A stretch of DNA of 51,155 nt, taken from NCBI GenBank assembly GCA_024642245.1, contig JAHEBM010000022.1, forward strand, positions 1-51,155. The letters are read 5' to 3'. Shown here piece by piece: positions 48,968 through 51,155 of the stretch. The notes below the pieces were generated by a model. It was not told the origin of the DNA. It saw only the letters and a list, made by a program, of their open reading frames with translations, and did no database searches. The translations under genes and the position numbers were made by a program. Position 1 is the stretch's first letter; the number at the start of each line of letters is the position of its first letter. The stretch is from Haliea sp. (GTDB lineage: Bacteria; Pseudomonadota; Gammaproteobacteria; Pseudomonadales; Halieaceae).

Positions 48968-49651
48968 TCAGGATCTGGATTGCAGGGCTGCATCGAGCGC
49001 TGCCAGCCGCTGGGGGGTGCCCACGTCCTCCCAATGTCCCCGGTGATATTCGCCGCTGAGGCAGCCCCTGCGGATGGCAGCGTCCAGCAATGGCCGCAAC
49101 GCCATTTTACCCGCTGTCATACCGGCAAAGAACGCGGGGGTATACACGCCCACGCCGGCGTAGGTGAGACCGGTGGTGCCGGGCGCCAGCTCCCGCAGCC
49201 AGCCTCGCTCGTCCAGGAAGAAATCACCCCCGGGGTGCTGCGGGGGATTGTCCACCATCACCAGGTGCGCACATTCCGGGTCCGGCGGGGTGAACCCCAG
49301 CAGCCGGCCGAGGGGGTAATCGACCCACACGTCGCCATTTAACACGAGGAAGGGAGCCTTGCCCAGCAGCGACAGCGCATTGAAAATGCCACCGGCAGTT
49401 TCCAGCGGCTCCGGTTCCGGCGAATAGACGATGCTCACCCCCCAGCGCCGGCCATCACCACAGTAATCGATTATCTGCTGGGCCAGGTGGGATACGTTGA
49501 TCACCAGTTCGGTGTACCCCGCCTGCGCCAGGCGCTCGATATGATGCGCTATCAGCGGGCTGCCCCCGACCCGCAGCAGGGGCTTGGGGGTGTGGTCGGT
49601 GAGTGGGCGCATGCGTTCACCCACGCCGGCCGCGAGAATCATGGCTTTCAC
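48968..49651 (-). CDS. murU: N-acetylmuramate alpha-1-phosphate uridylyltransferase
   Basis: Makes UDP-MurNAc from MurNAc-1-phosphate during peptidoglycan recycling, bypassing MurA and thus fosfomycin. The 227-residue nucleotidyltransferase has the signature LAAGVGERMRPLTDHTPKPL and the VLNGDVWVDYPLG metal site. The GTG start at 49651 overlaps the amgK stop (GTGA), so it is translationally coupled with amgK. A five-residue longer ATG start is possible. Confidence 0.93.
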   Translation of the reverse strand: MKAMILAAGVGERMRPLTDHTPKPLLRVGGSPLIAHHIERLAQAGYTELVINVSHLAQQIIDYCGDGRRWGVSIVYSPEPEPLETAGGIFNALSLLGKAPFLVLNGDVWVDYPLGRLLGFTPPDPECAHLVMVDNPPQHPGGDFFLDERGWLRELAPGTTGLTYAGVGVYTPAFFAGMTAGKMALRPLLDAAIRRGCLSGEYHRGHWEDVGTPQRLAALDAALQSRS

Positions 49652-50688
49652 AGGTCGGCACCCCAACGCTGGCGGGCAATTACCGGCGACAGGCGGCCAG
49701 CAAACCAGTCGTGGAAGGCCGCGATCTCCGGCTCGTCCGCGGCGTATCGGGCGGCGACCTGCAGTACATACCGGACCACCAGCGGCAGGTCCGCCAGGTA
49801 GGCAGGCTTGTTGTCACGCAGGTTGAGGCGCGCAAACGTACCAAGCACCTTGATATGCCGCTGCAAGCCCATCAGGTCGAACCAGCGCAGGAAACGCCCG
49901 GCCTCCACCGCGCCGGGCAGACCCCTGGCCTGCAAGCTCTCGCGGTAAGCCAGGGCCCAGCGCTGCACCTGCTCGGCGGGCCACTGGATATAGCAGTCTC
50001 GCAACAGTGACGCCAGGTCGTAAGTGACCGGCCCCACCACCGCATCCTGGAAATCGATGACCCCGAGCCCGCCATCGGACTGGGGCATCAGGTTACGGCT
50101 GTGATAATCACGGTGCACCAGCACCCGGGGCTGTTCCAGCGCACTGGCCACCAGGCGGTCGAAAACCGCCTGCAACAGCGCCCGCTCCCCGGCGTCCAGC
50201 GCCAGCCCCAGCAGGGCCTCGACAAACCAGGTCGGAAAGCGGCTCAACTCCTCCGTCAGCAGGGTTGCGTCATAGGCCGCCAGTGTCGTATCGCGGGTAT
50301 CCACGCTCGCCACCCGCAGCAGCACGTCCATGGCGCGGCGGTAGTGTGCTTCCACCGAGTCCGGTGCCAGCTCGGCCAGTAGCAGGCGATCACCGAGGTC
50401 GCCCAGCACCAGGTAACCTCGCTCGAGATCGGCTGCATGCAGTGCGGGCACGATAACCCCCGCCCCGGACAACAATGCCCTGACCGTAAGAAAGGCCTGG
50501 TTTTTCTCGGTTGCCGGTGGGGCGTCCACGAGGATATAGCTCACGCCGTTGACCCGGGTGCGGAAATAGCGCCTGTTACTGGCGTCCCCGGCCACGGGGA
50601 CCAGGGTCGGCGCCGGCCCGGCTCCACCGGGCGCAACAACCGAAAGCGCCCAGTCCAACAGTTCACCTGGCGGGGGACGGGATGTCAC
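49648..50688 (-). CDS. amgK: N-acetylmuramate / N-acetylglucosamine kinase AmgK
   Basis: Phosphorylates the anomeric carbon of MurNAc for MurU. The 346-residue protein has an aminoglycoside-phosphotransferase-like fold with the catalytic loop VHRDYHSRNLM and the metal site VIDFQDAVVGP. The GTG at 50688 has CAGGAG six bases upstream and gives MTSRPPPGELL; a longer TTG start (50721) is less likely. It is divergent from lptD and coupled to murU. Confidence 0.93.
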   Translation of the reverse strand: MTSRPPPGELLDWALSVVAPGGAGPAPTLVPVAGDASNRRYFRTRVNGVSYILVDAPPATEKNQAFLTVRALLSGAGVIVPALHAADLERGYLVLGDLGDRLLLAELAPDSVEAHYRRAMDVLLRVASVDTRDTTLAAYDATLLTEELSRFPTWFVEALLGLALDAGERALLQAVFDRLVASALEQPRVLVHRDYHSRNLMPQSDGGLGVIDFQDAVVGPVTYDLASLLRDCYIQWPAEQVQRWALAYRESLQARGLPGAVEAGRFLRWFDLMGLQRHIKVLGTFARLNLRDNKPAYLADLPLVVRYVLQVAARYAADEPEIAAFHDWFAGRLSPVIARQRWGADL

Positions 50689-50714
50689 TGAACTCTCCTG
50701 ATTCGAATAATTGA

Positions 50715-50743
50715 CGGACAATGGCGGGGGGATGCTTTAGAAT
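50715..50743 (+). promoter_or_regulatory. Candidate lptD promoter
   Basis: CGGACA (50715-50720) and TAGAAT (50738-50743) are separated by 17 bases, about 35 bases upstream of the lptD ATG. AATCCGCG occurs twice just downstream (50741-50748 and 50752-50759), a direct repeat with 11-base period that may be a regulatory site. The evidence is sequence resemblance only. Confidence 0.4.
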
Positions 50744-50776
50744 CCGCGTTTAATCCGCGCACATGCTCTGACATAA

Positions 50777-51155
50777 ATGATATCTGACTTTGCCAGACTA
50801 CTTGCCCGCACGCTGCGATTTTCCGCACCTGCGGCTGCTCTCATGATCAGTTTCACGATAGCCACCCCCGTATTTGCAAAGAATACCAAGCATGTGGCCT
50901 GCACAGCCAACGAAACTGGCGATGGCTGGAATTGCGACTCCGGGGAAGGTGCGACCGCTGCACGCGCCGCCGCGCCCGCCCCTGCCGAGGTGGCCTCGCC
51001 AACCGCCCCGGCCACTCCCAAGGTCACGCCCGCGCCCGCCGCCGCAGCAGCAGCAGCGATTACCGTCCCCGGGCCTGCGCAGGTCGCGGAGCCCGCGCCG
51101 GCTGCCGTGCCCGCTGCCGCGCCCACACCCGCGCCTGCTCCCTCACTCTCACCCG
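50777..51155 (+). CDS. lptD: LPS-assembly protein LptD, 5' part (runs off right edge)
   Basis: The reading frame from ATG 50777 stays open to the window end (126 codons). It encodes a signal peptide (basic ARLLARTLR, hydrophobic core to about residue 35, then VFAKN) and then CTANETGDGWNCDSG, resembling the N-terminal Cys-containing segment of LptD. A long Ala/Pro-rich stretch follows (about residue 60 on). Position, divergent from amgK-murU, is that of lptD in Pseudomonas. The beta-barrel part is outside the window, so the call rests on the N-terminus and synteny. Confidence 0.75.
   Translation, partial: MISDFARLLARTLRFSAPAAALMISFTIATPVFAKNTKHVACTANETGDGWNCDSGEGATAARAAAPAPAEVASPTAPATPKVTPAPAAAAAAAITVPGPAQVAEPAPAAVPAAAPTPAPAPSLSP

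Noticed and set aside
50737..51126. Minus-strand open frame opposite the right-edge gene
   Set aside because: It is composed almost solely of Ala, Gly and Val, the antisense image of the Ala/Pro-rich lptD linker.

Overview
The window is a gene-dense (about 60-65% GC) chromosomal segment of an aerobic gammaproteobacterium. Gene order and protein style point to the marine OM60/NOR5 (Halieaceae) or a nearby cellvibrionales-type lineage. That placement is inference, resting on long blocks that I remember as co-linear with Pseudomonas: tyrS-M23-anmK-erpA-bactofilin-DUF6776-argC-hemJ; dsbD-aroQ-accB-accC-prmA-dusB-fis-purH-purD; coq7-osmC-crp-trpC/D/G; rpe-trpE; murU-amgK-lptD. No insertion sequence, prophage, integrase, CRISPR array or tRNA gene was seen.

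Layout. Positions 1-180 hold, on the minus strand, the promoter and leader of an rRNA operon whose genes lie beyond the left edge. Next come tyrS, an M23 peptidase, anmK, erpA, a bactofilin, a DUF6776-type membrane protein and argC (401-7137). A ClC transporter and hemJ follow (7247-9442). Positions 9731-13841 hold a compact four-gene operon, DUF3348 / DUF802 (MotA-ExbB-like channel with a long helical tail) / OmpA-MotB-like / DUF2894. Then come hemL, hemB, a secreted protein of unknown function, a CoA-type Nudix hydrolase, a ModF-like double ABC ATPase, an RND pump with its adaptor, LpoP-like lipoprotein plus PBP1b, an adenosine-kinase-like PfkB protein, a lipoprotein and DNA polymerase II (to about 30.4 kb). 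From 30.5 to 43 kb: pentapeptide protein, DUF2333, copper chaperone PCu(A)C, dsbD, aroQ, accBC, prmA, dusB-fis, purHD, coq7 and osmC. From 43.4 kb to the end: crp/vfr, trpC-D-G-E with a leader peptide, rpe, murU-amgK and the 5' end of lptD.

How the genes work together. Several pathways are grouped: heme synthesis (hemJ, hemL, hemB), cell-wall turnover and recycling (M23 endopeptidase, anmK, amgK, murU, PBP1b with its activator), fatty-acid initiation (accBC), de novo purines (purH, purD) and tryptophan (trpE, G, D, C behind a Trp-rich leader peptide). PCu(A)C and DsbD are divergently placed and both serve periplasmic copper/thiol chemistry.

The best candidate for an undescribed system is the 9.7-13.8 kb operon. 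It has the parts of a proton-driven 5:2 motor: a channel subunit with two TM pairs and a tail of about 470 residues, and a plug subunit with one TM helix carrying an Asp and a peptidoglycan-binding OmpA domain. Two conserved soluble proteins of unknown function flank them. The architecture recalls ZorA/ZorB of Zorya defence, but no nuclease or helicase effector is present.
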